Positions 37,171 to 47,367 of a stretch of 64,000 nucleotides of DNA are shown piece by piece (the stretch's first letter is position 1; each line of letters starts with the position of its first letter). The position numbers and the translations under genes were made by a program. The notes under the pieces were generated by a model. It searched no databases and was not told where the DNA came from. It saw only the letters and a list, made by a program, of their open reading frames with translations. Origin of the DNA: Micropterix aruncella (Eukaryota; Arthropoda; Insecta; Lepidoptera; Micropterigidae); NCBI GenBank assembly GCA_944548615.1, contig OX155951.1, positions 22,255,934 through 22,319,933 of the forward strand, read 5' to 3'.

Positions 37171-37832
37171 AGTAGAGTTGTCAACTACAACGGGCGAAGC
37201 CGTCACCTGAGGAAGTCTTAACGAAATAATCGATCTACCTTGAAGTGAGCGCAGAAGACATAGGACAAAACAATTCACCGCCAAGCTCCGCCACCTGCCC
37301 GTCAGAGGCCAACGCTTTACGGCGAGGCACCGGTAAAGGTAGACAGCGGGCAGCCTCGCCCCGTGACTACCAGTTTTGGCAGGATATCTCGGTCTGGAAT
37401 TAACCTTCAGGATACCTTCGTCCTCCTGACTGGTTACGGGTCCGAAGTCGCTTACGCAACCTCTACCTGTTGTATTACAGCGGTAATTCAGTTCAAATTT
37501 ATCGCGGACCTGGACGTTCTTTGCCCGTAGAGCCACACGGGATCGAGTGGCCCAAGGTCATTTCAAGAGTGGCATGACAACAGGTGAACATCCATCCCGC
37601 TGCTTAGGAAACGGTGTATTTCCATAGTCTCCAGACCCCTTCAGCAATTAGTCAGAATGCACAACCGTTTGGCATCACCGACGGCCTCTGAGGCCTGAGA
37701 CAGGAGCTTACCCGGGGTAGCCTTCCACTCGAGGAGGCTTCTGAATAGGATCTGAATCATGAGTTGAGCCGATCCGAGAACAAAATAGATCTTGTGGCCC
37801 AGGCTGCAAGAAACCGTTCACCACCACCACAT
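37171..37832 (+). repeat. GC-island repeat, copy 5 (full B+A)
   Basis: It starts around ttgtcaactacaacgggcga (37178) and runs through B (ctaccagttttggcaggata, tttatcgcggacctggac) into A (tctccagaccccttcagcaa ... gatcttgtggcccaggctgc). The flanks cagatcgacag (37160-37170) and tcgatcgacag (37833-37843) form an 11-bp duplication with two mismatches. The right flank is a tRNA-SINE. No open frame spans it; the 143-codon minus frame at 37105-37536 crosses the insertion boundary and is not a gene. Confidence 0.8.
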
Positions 37833-37955
37833 TCGATCGACAGAATTGAAAATGCAATTCCGTTAATTTTATCCTAACGCAAAATGGGGACCCAGCCGGA
37901 AATCGATCCTTTCAATGCAAGATAAGGCGACCTAACTATTAATAAAAACTTATAA
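37833..37955 (-). mobile_element. tRNA-SINE head (minus strand), interrupted
   Basis: The reverse complement of the S1 head and body: gatcgacagaattgaaaatg, aaatggggacccagccgg, aggcgacctaactatt. It begins exactly at the end of GC-island copy 5. Confidence 0.75.
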
Positions 37956-38424
37956 TAAAAAAGACATTTAATTTTGCCGTTCTCAAAATAATAATCGAAA
38001 CGACCGCAACGAATTGCGACAATAATATGATGAATACCAAAATAGTTTAAAATTGCCTAAAATCGCGAAACCAGCTTCGTCGGAATGACGACGATAATGC
38101 GCCATAAAGATGATTTCTAGTTTAAAAATAATGTATGCCGTTCGTGTGTCGATTGCTTATACCGTTTTACATTTTTTAATTACATTGTGAATTATGTTAT
38201 GCTTGGATGTCGGACTGGTCGTTGGACATCTTCTGTGCATTAAGTTTAATTGACGGTGAAAAGCGGCGTATTGAAATGCAAACGTTTGTTTTTAGAAAAC
38301 ATGTTTTTTCGGAATCGCCTCGATATAACTGTGAACTTTATAATAAATCAGATGGCGAAGTGTCGAAAGTGTGCGTATGAAAAGCCCTAAATAGCAGTTT
38401 GCTCCGTTTGTGGAATGTTATTTT
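37956..38424. other. Unassigned intergenic sequence
   Basis: AT-rich, no recognised feature. Confidence 0.4.
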
Positions 38425-38588
38425 TTTTTATTTCAAACCAGTTGATAGGAGTTCATACACTTGGTTATGTCAAAACTAATAAAAATAACAAGTATAATAT
38501 GTAAATAAATACCTATTAGGGTATAAGATATGAACGTCGGTATTGCAAGGTATGAACGTTGAACATCCAAGCGCAGATTTTCTAGGTT
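38425..38588 (-). mobile_element. LINE family 1, third copy, 3' half
   Basis: The reverse complement of 12065-12225 (accagttgataggagttcat, cggtattgcaaggtatgaac, ccaagcgcagattttctagg). It is interrupted at 38588 by a second LINE and resumes at about 39172. Confidence 0.85.
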
Positions 38589-39171
38589 ATTTATTTATTT
38601 ATTAGTTTCAAATAGTATTCAAGGGCATTACAGTATAATCCAATTCGGCCTTGAATATTAAAGCTAGAAAGTAAGTCTAAAAATAAATGACTACATAACT
38701 AAATTAATGCTAACATTGAACAAGAAAAAAACATAAAAATATAAAACTAAATAAAAGACAGATTATGATAAACATGAGATAGCAGGGAGTGTCCTTTTTA
38801 GCTGCCAAAGGGATATACAAAAGATATCTATTTCTGTGGGTAAGGAATTAAGAAGAGCTATAACCCTTCACACTGGCCTCTCTACAAAAATATTTGTACG
38901 GTGGTACGGCACATTAAACAATAGATGCGATCTCCTCGCTGTGTAATTTACCGGTACGTACAATTCAAACTTACATAGTATCTCTGGCAAATAAATAGTT
39001 CCTTGAATTAATTTATATGCAAATATAATTAGTGAAATATATCGACGCGTTTCAAGACTGTTGTATCCTACAGTCTAGCATAAAATCGGACGAAAATAAG
39101 TATGGATAAATATTGTATTTTCTATAATAAATATATCTTTAAAAAATTCTGTAATAAATATATATATCTTA
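38589..39171 (-). mobile_element. LINE family 2, 5'-truncated, nested in LINE family 1
   Basis: On the minus strand a decayed reverse transcriptase C-terminus is readable (YTARRSHLLF, VPYHRTNIFVERP, LLNSLPTEIDI). A 3' UTR follows, ending actatttgaaactaataaat with an AAAT-rich tail (tttatttatttatta on + at 38589). The host LINE sequence is contiguous on either side. A short shared gttat at both junctions is compatible with a target duplication. Stops interrupt the frame, so it is dead. Confidence 0.75.
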
Positions 39172-39265
39172 AAGTTATATAGAGGAAACAACATTTTCCA
39201 ATATTTTCAATCAAAATCCTTACATAATTTCGTAAAATTTTCATGTGGACAATAGTACTAAATTC
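39172..39265 (-). mobile_element. LINE family 1, third copy, 5' half
   Basis: tatagaggaaacaacatttt, then ccaatattttcaatcaaaat and acataatttcgtaaaatttt, are the reverse complement of 12007-12078. They continue the interrupted copy. Confidence 0.85.
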
Positions 39266-39314
39266 TTACTGTTAACAGTTCTTAGGAGAATACGGAATCT
39301 TAGCTTATCTTTAT

Positions 39315-39612
39315 CTGCGCCACAGTCCGCGATAAATTCGATCTGACTTACCGCTAACACCAGGTAGAGGCCGCGCAATCAACTTCAAACCTGCCAACAG
39401 ACTAAATAACGGAGAAATCCTACAAAATCTGGTAGTGAGGGCGTGAAGCTGCTCGCCGGTTTCAGTTCCAAGTGCCTCGTGATAAGGCATTGGACTTTCA
39501 CGGGCTTTGTTAGACGGTGGACTTTATCTTCCCTAAGTCTCTGCGTCCAGTCCACGGTAGAAAGAACGATCAATATCGTTATACCTTTCTGGGGTGGCGG
39601 TAGTAGTCGAAA
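39315..39612 (-). repeat. GC-island repeat, copy 6 (B half)
   Basis: The reverse complement carries B landmarks: agtcgaaaac-side start, aaagtccaccgtc, ccagattttgtaggat, atcgaatttatcgcggactg. The A half is missing. Confidence 0.6.
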
Positions 39613-39755
39613 ACTCCAAAGTGTGATAGTAATCGTGAACGAAATCGCAATTGGCGAATCAATAATCGTCACATCCCTAGTACAAATTTAATTAAAGATC
39701 TAAATCGTAAAATATAATTTTTGTTACAATTCGTTAAGAGCAATAGAGTTATGCT

Positions 39756-40381
39756 CACGGCCGGATCGTCCATATAGGCAACCTAGGCGGCCGGCTAGGG
39801 TGCAAAATTTTGGAGGGCGCAAAATTTAGTTTTGTTTTAATTTCGGGATTTAAAAAGTGACTTTTAAATCCCGAAACATTTAAATTTGACATTTAAAAAG
39901 TGATCAAAAAAATATCAAGTACTCTTTGTGTATTTTTAAGTGTTCTGAAAACAGAGAAACTATCTGTACATAATGCTATTATAAAACCTATATACCCATA
40001 TATACCTAATTCAAAACTGTGTGTTATGAAGCTTTTCTAATACTTATTTAGATTTCTAATTATAAGTAAGTCGATAGTATAAGTAAGCAAAAACATAATC
40101 CATTGATGGAACTACTTTGTCAAAAAACATAATATATTGAGGTTTATAGATATTATATGTATTATATGTAAAATTGACATTCGTTTTATTAACATATTCC
40201 AGTCATTAATCGAAGGTTATAAAATCGAATACTTTGTTATAACAATTATTAACAAAAACGTATTTCCGATGTTCCATTTCATACCGTAGTTCGATACTAG
40301 GCAGACCCCGCCGAAAGCACTTGAATGAGGGCGCAGAATTTGTTTTCGCCTAGGGCGTCAAAAACCCTAGAGCCGGCCCTG
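39756..40381. mobile_element. hAT-type MITE, 626 bp
   Basis: The termini cacggccgg (39756) and ccggccctg (40373-40381) are inverted, and the subterminal sequences ctaggcggccggctagggtg and gcctagggcg...ccctagagccggc mirror each other. Both sides also share gggcgcaaaattt/gggcgcagaattt. The flanks share atgctc (left 39751-39756, right 40383-40388), a partial 8-bp duplication. The interior is AT-rich and non-coding. This is the common CAGGGCCGG class of insect hAT derivatives. Confidence 0.7.
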
Positions 40382-40430
40382 GATGCTCCACAAAAGCCAA
40401 AACATTGTATAAGATAGTGTCAGAGTGACC

Positions 40431-40939
40431 GCTCCTGGACGGTCTGCGCACCGTGCGGCGTTAGCCAATCGATTGTGCACTCTGACTAACGGTCGGGGAA
40501 GTCTGGAAGCAGTTCTATTTCCTATAGAGCGGGGGTGGTTACGGACCTTACGGCGACTGCTCTTGAAACGACCATCGGCTACCAGAGCCTGGGTGAACAG
40601 CCGGGCATAGGATGCCGTGGTCCGCGGTAGATTCGGTATACACCGTTTCACCGCTTCGTAAGAGAGAGGACCGCGCAAGCGACCTCCAACTCGTACCTAA
40701 TCGAGACACTGGAGTAATCTGGTCGCAACTGGAAGTAAGGGCGTGAGTGTAAGCCCGCTGGGTATCACACTTGGCTATCTTGCGGTTAAGGCGTTGGCCT
40801 CTTATGGGCATGTGGCGGAGCTTGACGGTGGACTGTTTTGTCCAAGTCTTCTGGCGCTCACTTCAGGGAGATAGAACGACTAATCGTTAAAACTTCCTTA
40901 GGTGACGGGTTCGCCCATTCTAGTTGTCAACTCTAGTTA
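40431..40939 (-). repeat. GC-island repeat, copy 7, with perfect 11-bp target duplication
   Basis: In reverse complement it starts ataactagagttgacaactag and runs through B (cgaacccgtcacctaagg, tagattcggtat-side of tatcgcggaccacgg) into A, ending ccgtccaggagc. The 11 bp tcagagtgacc occurs immediately on both sides (40420-40430 and 40940-40950). The 509-bp unit is therefore a discrete inserted element. It has no open frame of note and no evident terminal inverted repeats. Confidence 0.8.
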
Positions 40940-40950
40940 TCAGAGTGACC

Positions 40951-41640
40951 CTTCGGCAGAAGGGAAGGGTTAACATTTCGCTTGCCTCCGATTAAAAGGA
41001 CTTGCTAAGATCACGAGAACACGTGTTCTCACTACATAGATAATAACTTTTAAAATAGACTGCGATTCCCGGGTGACGCGCGGCGGGCACAGTCGGCCGA
41101 TCGGTCAGGGGTCACACTGTGACAGACCCTCGTTTCGGCGTTTCTTTCGGTCGCAACTATTTCCGACAGGATGAGCAATCGGGTAATCTTATACTCAATT
41201 AAACTCTTCTTTTTGCATTACTGCCACATTAGCCGGCGGCGGTTTTATTGCGACGATTAACCCTGCTCGGGGCGGGTCGGGTCGGCTCGACCCCTTCCGC
41301 CCCACTGAGCGACAAAAGTGATACCCGAGACGGCACGTTAATTACATTTCAATGAGCGCAATCCCCTTAAAAGATTTCATCGGTACATCATAAGCAGCCG
41401 CCCGTGGCTTATAATACGGGCAGAAGCCGGTAGACGGCTAAGCCAACCAACCCCATTGCCCTACTTCACACTCCACACTCCGCGCTCGACCTATGCCGCA
41501 ACACATACATACATAATAAGCTACAGATTATGACATAATAACTACATTTTAATAATAGCTCCTTGATTCTTCAAAAAAAAACTACCTGGCTCTTTTAAAT
41601 TAAATTATATAATATTATATCGTGCATAGCTATATTTGTG
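40951..41640. other. GC-rich unassigned sequence
   Basis: 41050-41480 is unusually GC-rich for this window (gacgcgcggcgggcacag, ggggcgggtcgggtcggc), with TAAT-containing patches. It contains no repeat shared with the rest of the window and no coding signature. It is a candidate conserved non-coding element, but that cannot be tested here. Confidence 0.3.
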
Positions 41641-42000
41641 GTATGTCGACTACAACGGGCGAACCCGTCCCCCCAAGGAAGTTTTGACGATAATGATCGT
41701 TCTATCTCCCGTGAGGCGAGCGTAGAAGACTTTATGAACGATACAAATCTACCGTCTAGCAAAAACCACGAACCTGACAGAGACCATCGCCTTACAACAA
41801 GGCACTAGGAAGGTAAGGCACAGTTTCGGCCAGATTTCTCCGGCATCGCGACTGGTTACGGGTTCGAGATCGCTCGCGCGGTCCTCTCCCTTACGTAGCG
41901 GTGATTCGGTGTCTACCGAATTTATCGCGGACCGCGACATCCTTTGCGCGGATCTTCACCAGGTATCGGGTAGCCGATTCAAGAGCACTTACAGTAAGTG
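41641..42000 (+). repeat. GC-island repeat, copy 8 (B half)
   Basis: It starts gtatgtcgactacaacgggc and follows B through ggccagatttctccggca, ctctcccttacgtagcggtg and tttatcgcggaccgcgac, stopping at the ttcaagagc landmark. The A half is absent. Confidence 0.7.
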
Positions 42001-43028
42001 AATTCAAGAGAATTTCAAGCAAACTAAGCTATTCGAGCCTTCCGACCGAACGATCCGGAGTGTAATTTTAAACTAATGACAATAAAAAATCGAAATTAGA
42101 GTTATATGGATAGAATCGTTATCCAAATATTGTAAGAATACAAATATTTAACTGTCGACATGGCAATTGTAATACAAATCATGATTTTAATATCTAATTA
42201 CTAAGTTTTTATTACAAAATAAGCATGAGTGAAACAGATATATTGATAGATAAACAGTATAATATTCTGATACCAATTTATTGAAACCCCTCGCCGAAAG
42301 AAATAAAATGGTCTAATACACGGCAAGTCACTTTCCGAAACACATTCCCTGTGTATCGCTAGGTAAGTGACATACATTTATCGGAACTCTCACAGCGATT
42401 TTATTTTTGAAAACTGATTAAGTTCAGGTGAAATGATATTTCTTTTTCTTTGATATTTTTCTACGAGCATACCCATTTGTTTAGGGAAATTTGTATGAGA
42501 AAAGGATTCGCTCTACCTCCTCGCTCTACCTTTTTTATGGCACAGCTCCATATACACGCCTTATTTTTTTAAAACTAGACCTGACATTTTTAGTTTTTGG
42601 ATAACACCAGCAGAAAATACTTTTCCATGAAAAAAAAACAATAAATCAAACCTACATTGTCGATCTATGTCAAATTCGAAGATTGCAGGAAGGAACAAGT
42701 CATATTAAAGGTGGTTGGTCTAATTTGGTTACTTCCACCCGAATAGGTCGGTGCGCTTCATTTACATTTCGGTCCGTTTAATTTGAGTCTGTAATAATAA
42801 TATGCAAATAAATCGTTTACAAGATGTTCGGAATTTCGTTCGCAACAAATTAATTACACTCTACCGATTTCCAACAAACAAACTCAAGGAACAGGGGAAT
42901 CTATGCATATTTTATTAATAATTATTAATGCATGCGCACATAAAGCGAGATTTTGTAAGAGAGTTACTGACATTATTGTGTTTCAAAATTTGTGCACTGT
43001 GCACCATTCGTTGCGCTTCTATTTTTAC
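42001..43028. other. Unassigned AT-rich intergenic sequence
   Basis: I see no gene or element. Confidence 0.4.
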
Positions 43029-43410
43029 ACGACTGCCCAACAAAAAAGGAGTGTAATGTGTTTCACCTATGTACATTTTCCGTTTCTTTATTCCACCATA
43101 ACTTCTAACCGCTCTAGCCGATACAGAAGTATGTGATGTTGTTAGAATCGTTATGTCATCCCATCTGTCATAGGGATGCCTTATTTGACCAAATATCAAG
43201 TGAATCGTTGTCTAAATGTCCAAATTTTCAAATGTCAATAAATTAACTTAACTATATCGTGTTTAGTGTCAAATGAAAGGTCTGGTTGAGTAGGTAGGTA
43301 GGTACATTCCGAAAAGATATATGTATCTATATGGAGGAATACACAAACTAAAAATATTCTATAAAAAACCGTAATAAAAATTATTAAACACAATAGTTCA
43401 CTTTTTGTAA
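43029..43410 (+). mobile_element. Dispersed MITE family X, copy 3
   Basis: It begins with acacgactgccc. The whole length matches the reverse complement of 24832-25229, including tttattccaccataacttct and atatcgtgtttagtgtcaaa. The right terminus is degenerate. Confidence 0.75.
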
Positions 43411-43446
43411 CTCAAATAATTCAAACGGCCTTTTAGTAATTATTCA

Positions 43447-43569
43447 CACGACCGGCGGCATAGTGGTTAGGTTGCCTGATCGTCGTGAGGTTCCGGGTTC
43501 GATTCCCGAGTCGCCATTTTCCGTTGGGATAAAGTTAACAGAATTGTATTTCAAGTCTGGCGATCGAAT
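43447..43569 (+). mobile_element. tRNA-SINE head, interrupted (S2)
   Basis: gcggcatagtggttaggttg (A-box region), then gggttcgattcccgag (B-box) and ttttccgttgggataaagtt, match S1. The copy breaks at ggcgatcgaat and resumes at 44956. Confidence 0.85.
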
Positions 43570-44955
43570 TGGAGGGAGTTAAGTGGACCGAAGGGGAGTT
43601 AATGGGCCCTTGCTGAGTTGGTCACGAAGACCCATTCTGTTCAGGGTTGGTCACACTCACGGGTCAACACCTATCCGACGGCCTCCACGCATGAAGTGCG
43701 AGCCTGGGTAGGACTCTGGCGTTATAGTCAGTTTCTCCTAGGAATCAAACTTCTGGCGCTCCTGGACGGTCCGCGCAACGTGCGGCGTAAGCCAACCGAC
43801 TGTGCACTCTAACATATTGAGATGTCAACCACAACGGGCGAACCCGTCACCGCAGGACGTTTTAACGATTCTTCGTTCTATCGACCGTGCAGTGAGCGTA
43901 GAAGACTTTGGACATAACAAATCCGACGTCTAGCTACGCCACAACCCGCAAGAAGCCAACGCCTTTACCACGAGATAGCCAGTATGTTACCTGGCGGGCC
44001 GACACTCGCGCCCTTGCTTCCAATTTTGACCAGATTTCTCCGGTCTCTCGATTGGTTCCGAGTTCGAGGTCACTTGCGCGGTCTTCTCCCTTACGAAGCG
44101 GTGAAACGGTGTGCACTCGAATCTATCGCGGACCAAGGCGTCCTTTGCCTGACTCTGAACCGGGATCGGATGGCCAATGGTCATTTCAAGAGCAGTCGCC
44201 GTAAGGTAGACAACCACCCCCGCTCTATAGGAAACAATACAGTTCCCAGACTCCCCCGACTGTTAGTCGGAGAGCACAATCGATTTGGCTTGCGCCGCTC
44301 GGTGCGCAGACCGTCCAGGAGCGCCAGAGGTTTGATTCCCAGGGGAGACTGGTTGACCCAGTGTCCTACCCAGGTTCGCACCCCATGCGTGGAGGCCATC
44401 GGATAGGTGTTGACCCGTGAGTGTGACCGACCCTGAACACATGGGTCATCGTGGCCACCTCATCATGGGCCCGTTAGCTCCCGAATGGGCCCGTTAGCTC
44501 CCTAAACAGTCGGGGGAGTCTGGAAGCAGTACTCTTTCCTATAGAGCGGGGGTGGTTGCGGACCTTACGGCGACTACCCTTGAAATGACCATCGGCCACC
44601 GATCCTGGGTGAAGAGCCGGGCAAAGGACGCTGTGGTCCGCGATAGATTCGGTATACACCGTTTCACCGCTTCGTAAGGGACAGGACCGCGCAACCGACC
44701 TCGAACTCGTAACCAATCGAGAGACCGGAGTAATCTGGTCACAATTGGAAGTAAGGGCGTGAGTGTCGCCCCGCTGGGTAACATTCCTGGCTATCTCACG
44801 GTTAAGGCGTTGGCCTCTTACGGGCTTGTGGCGTAGCTAGACGGTGGACTGTTTTGTCCCCAAGTCTTCTGCGCTCACTCCAGGGAGATAGAAAGTCTAA
44901 TCGTTAAAACTTCCTGAGGTGACGGGCTTGCCCGTTGTAGTCGACAACCCAAGTT
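43570..44955 (-). repeat. GC-island repeat, copy 9 (A' and B'), split by nested inverted copy 10
   Basis: 43570-43810 is the reverse complement of the A half and 44501-44955 of the B half. Together they make one minus-strand unit like copy 7 but with a longer A end. The flanks ggcgatcgaat (43559-43569) and ggcggtcgaat (44956-44966) are an 11-bp duplication with one mismatch inside a tRNA-SINE. The unit is interrupted at its A/B boundary by copy 10. Confidence 0.8.
43815..44500 (+). repeat. GC-island repeat, copy 10 (B+A), nested inverted
   Basis: It runs on + from gatgtcaaccacaacgggcg through B (tctatcgcggaccaagg, tcatttcaagagcagtcgcc) and A (cgcagaccgtccaggagc, gtgttgacccgtgag) to a doubled gggcccgttagctcc. 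It is opposite in orientation to the copy that contains it, giving the order A'-B-A-B' and strong self-complementarity over 1.4 kb. Overlapping 60-140-codon frames on both strands here are by-products. Confidence 0.8.
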
Positions 44956-45118
44956 GGCGGTCGAATGCAACAACAAGAAACACTTAAACAGATGTTACGC
45001 GCGCACATACATTATAAACACTTTACGATAGGGTTGGCTGTAAGAGATTATTGTATGATAATAAACCCGCCCGTTGTGAAATTTCACAATAAAGAGTAGA
45101 AACGAATAAACAAAGATG
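44956..45118 (+). mobile_element. tRNA-SINE 3' part, interrupted (S2)
   Basis: It continues from 43569: cgaatgcaacaacaag, agggttggctgtaagagatt, gtgaaatttcacaataaaga, and an A-rich tail. Confidence 0.85.
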
Positions 45119-45431
45119 GATTTGTCATTGCGTAAGGATACATTATAAGTCATAGCCCTCTTTCATAGTCTAATAAGGCACCAGACATCTTTTTCAGGAA
45201 TAACTTTACAAAAGATTACAATATCAATAATGATTTCGGTCCACACAATTAGAGAATTCGCCACGGCACGACGACGCGACGTTTCTAAGCACTCGGTCGA
45301 TGTTCGCAAGAGAAAACAGTTATGCGTGCATTTATTTAATGGATGCATCAGCATCGCTTTAATGCCAATAAATTAAATCAATCGTGCTCGATTTTGAACG
45401 AACATAGTTAACATGCTTACCCTTACCATGA
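45119..45431. other. Unassigned intergenic sequence
   Basis: Nothing is recognised. Confidence 0.4.
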
Positions 45432-46259
45432 CACTAACACTCGAATCTATAGTCGAGTATTGATCACTACTTGAGTCTTTACTCAACCAAGTATTACTCA
45501 GGTGCCAAGTAGTAATTAAGTATTGGATGCGTTCTATAGTCGAATATCGCTCATCGACTCAGCTGAATAATACTCGAGTAGGTAGAAGGGAAAACATGGG
45601 GAAAAATAAAATATTTCGTAATTTATTGGAAAACAAATTACTAATCTTTTATATTACATCTACAATTATGATGAAGATTTACAGAGAGCATTTAAACGCA
45701 TTTTTTGTAATTTTTGTATAAAATATGAATTAAATTGTAATTCATAGCCGGTGATTTAAAAAACGCCATAAGTTGTCGCCAAGATTTGACATTTCGATTC
45801 TAAGTTCATGAATTCTTTCAAAGCGCGTGTAAAAATCATCTATTCTGATTGTTCGCGTAATGCTCTCATATCAGCTTCTGCGTTTTATTCGGGACTTTGT
45901 TTAATTTGGACTTCTATATGGAGAAACAAATTGTGCCCTCGAGAGGCCGCACCACCGACCACGAATATTCTCTCAATTTCCTCCAGCCGTTGTAGAAACT
46001 CCGCCATTTCACGAAATAATACGTAAAAAATACAATAATACACACATGCACCAAAGCATATAAACAAAAGGTTTTGACAGATCCAAGCCAAGTAGCTCTC
46101 AGGTATTGCCAGACGGATACTCAGCTCTGAGTAATACTCGAGTATTACTCGCCTTCTCAATACTCGACTATAAAATGAAAACTAATACTCAAGTTTACTC
46201 GAGTGCTGCTCGATACTCGAGTAATGATCAATACTCGACTATATATTCGGGTATTAGTG
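45432..46259. mobile_element. 828-bp TIR element with ACTCGAGTA subrepeats
   Basis: The left end cactaacactcgaatctata, then gtcgagtattgatcactact, is matched in reverse complement by the right end (about 46212-46259), so TIRs are 45 bp or more. Both subterminal zones carry many copies of tactcgagta-type palindromes. The interior has a short minus frame (about 45885-46020, MAEFLQRLEEIERIF) that might be a transposase-gene relic, but I cannot assign it. The superfamily is uncertain and no clear target duplication was found. Confidence 0.7.
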
Positions 46260-46374
46260 ATACGTAGATATATTTAAGGGCCATTCTGTAATTTTTTGAG
46301 TACAAAACATTAATAGACCGGTTTTGCAAGAGCGTTTAAATATATTTGTTTTATAATGAGTACAGCTACGAGAT

Positions 46375-46700
46375 AACATCATACAAAAATAAGCAATTAA
46401 TATATTCCAACTCATTAACGATTTAGCTGCTTCGTGACATTTCTCGTTTCAATAAATTCATTAAATTACCGATAGTTATGTACGTGAAAATCCAGAATAT
46501 TGATGCGTAAACACCGTCATAGAAATTTCATACTTAGTGACTACTTTCCTGTTTCTCACTTTCTTAAATAAATTCACACAGTATTTTAAAGAGGCTTAAG
46601 CTACGAGATAGCATGATAAAGTAATAACCTATTCATATATCATTAATAAAATAATAAGCTATTAATATACTCCAAGTCTAAACGGATTTAGTTTAGACTC
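46375..46700 (+). repeat. 225-bp tandem duplication: unit 1 and start of unit 2
   Basis: gctacgagata recurs at 46375 and 46600. The unit contains aataagcaattaatatattcc, then gtgaaaatccagaatattg and gactactttcctgtttctcac. Unit 2 breaks off at about 46700 and resumes at about 47368. Confidence 0.75.
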
Positions 46701-46714
46701 TAGTTTTAATTCTT

Positions 46715-47162
46715 CTTCTTAAAGGGCTATCTCTTATTGTAGGTCAGCGGTCATTAAGGTCATTTGTGCCCGTGATGATGCGGCGCGGAACAACTCGGTG
46801 GTGCTTGAGTTGAACCATTCAGCGAGGTTTTGTAGCCAGTGGGTTCTTCTACGGCCAGGTCTTTGGCTGCCTTTTATCTTTTCTTGCAGGATTAATTGAA
46901 GGTGCTATTTGTTACCACACATTATTTGGCCCATGTATTGTAATTTCCGTCTCTATATGGTCTTCAGTAATTCCATTTTTTGTGCAGTCTTTGCAGCACC
47001 GTCTTATTTCTTACTCTATCCATCTAAGATATTTTCAGTATTTTTTCTGTAAATCCATATTTCGAAAGTTCCAAACCTTTTACACAAAATCTGGGTTAGT
47101 GTCCACGCTTCTACTCCGTACAGGAGGACTGACAATATGTAAAACCGCACCAGACTGCATCT
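46715..47162 (-). pseudogene. LINE reverse transcriptase C-terminal relic
   Basis: The minus-strand translation, with several frameshifts and stops, shows in order LLYGVEAWTL, a W.YRK..K segment, QRPGRRRTHWLQNL and FRAASSRAQM. These are the landmarks after the palm domain in a common insect endonuclease-reverse transcriptase LINE. I do not assign the clade. The catalytic domains are missing. The fragment sits inside unit 2 of the flanking tandem duplication. Confidence 0.75.
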
Positions 47163-47167
47163 AGTGG

Positions 47168-47335
47168 AGAGTTTGAGATTACGGTTGCTGAAGTTTGAGT
47201 TTGAGATTGAGATTACGAAGCTTGAGATTGAAGTTTGAGATTAGATTGAGATTGAAGTTGAGATTGATTGAAGTTTGAGATTGAAAAGATTGAGATTTGA
47301 GATTGAGAAGATTGAGATTGAAGTTTGAGATTACG
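47168..47335. repeat. (GAGATT)n-like low-complexity tract
   Basis: Irregular array of tttgagattgagattgaag units, about 170 bp, immediately following the LINE relic. Confidence 0.9.
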
Positions 47336-47367
47336 GAAGCTGAAGCTTGTTTCAGTTTTTTTAAAAA

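Noticed and set aside
37105..37536. 143-codon minus-strand frame
   Set aside because: It crosses the insertion boundary of GC-island copy 5, so it cannot be an ancestral gene. No domain is seen.
43908..44784. Several overlapping 60-140-codon frames on both strands
   Set aside because: All lie in GC-rich inverted repeat copies 9 and 10. GC-rich sequence has few stops, and frames mirror each other between strands.
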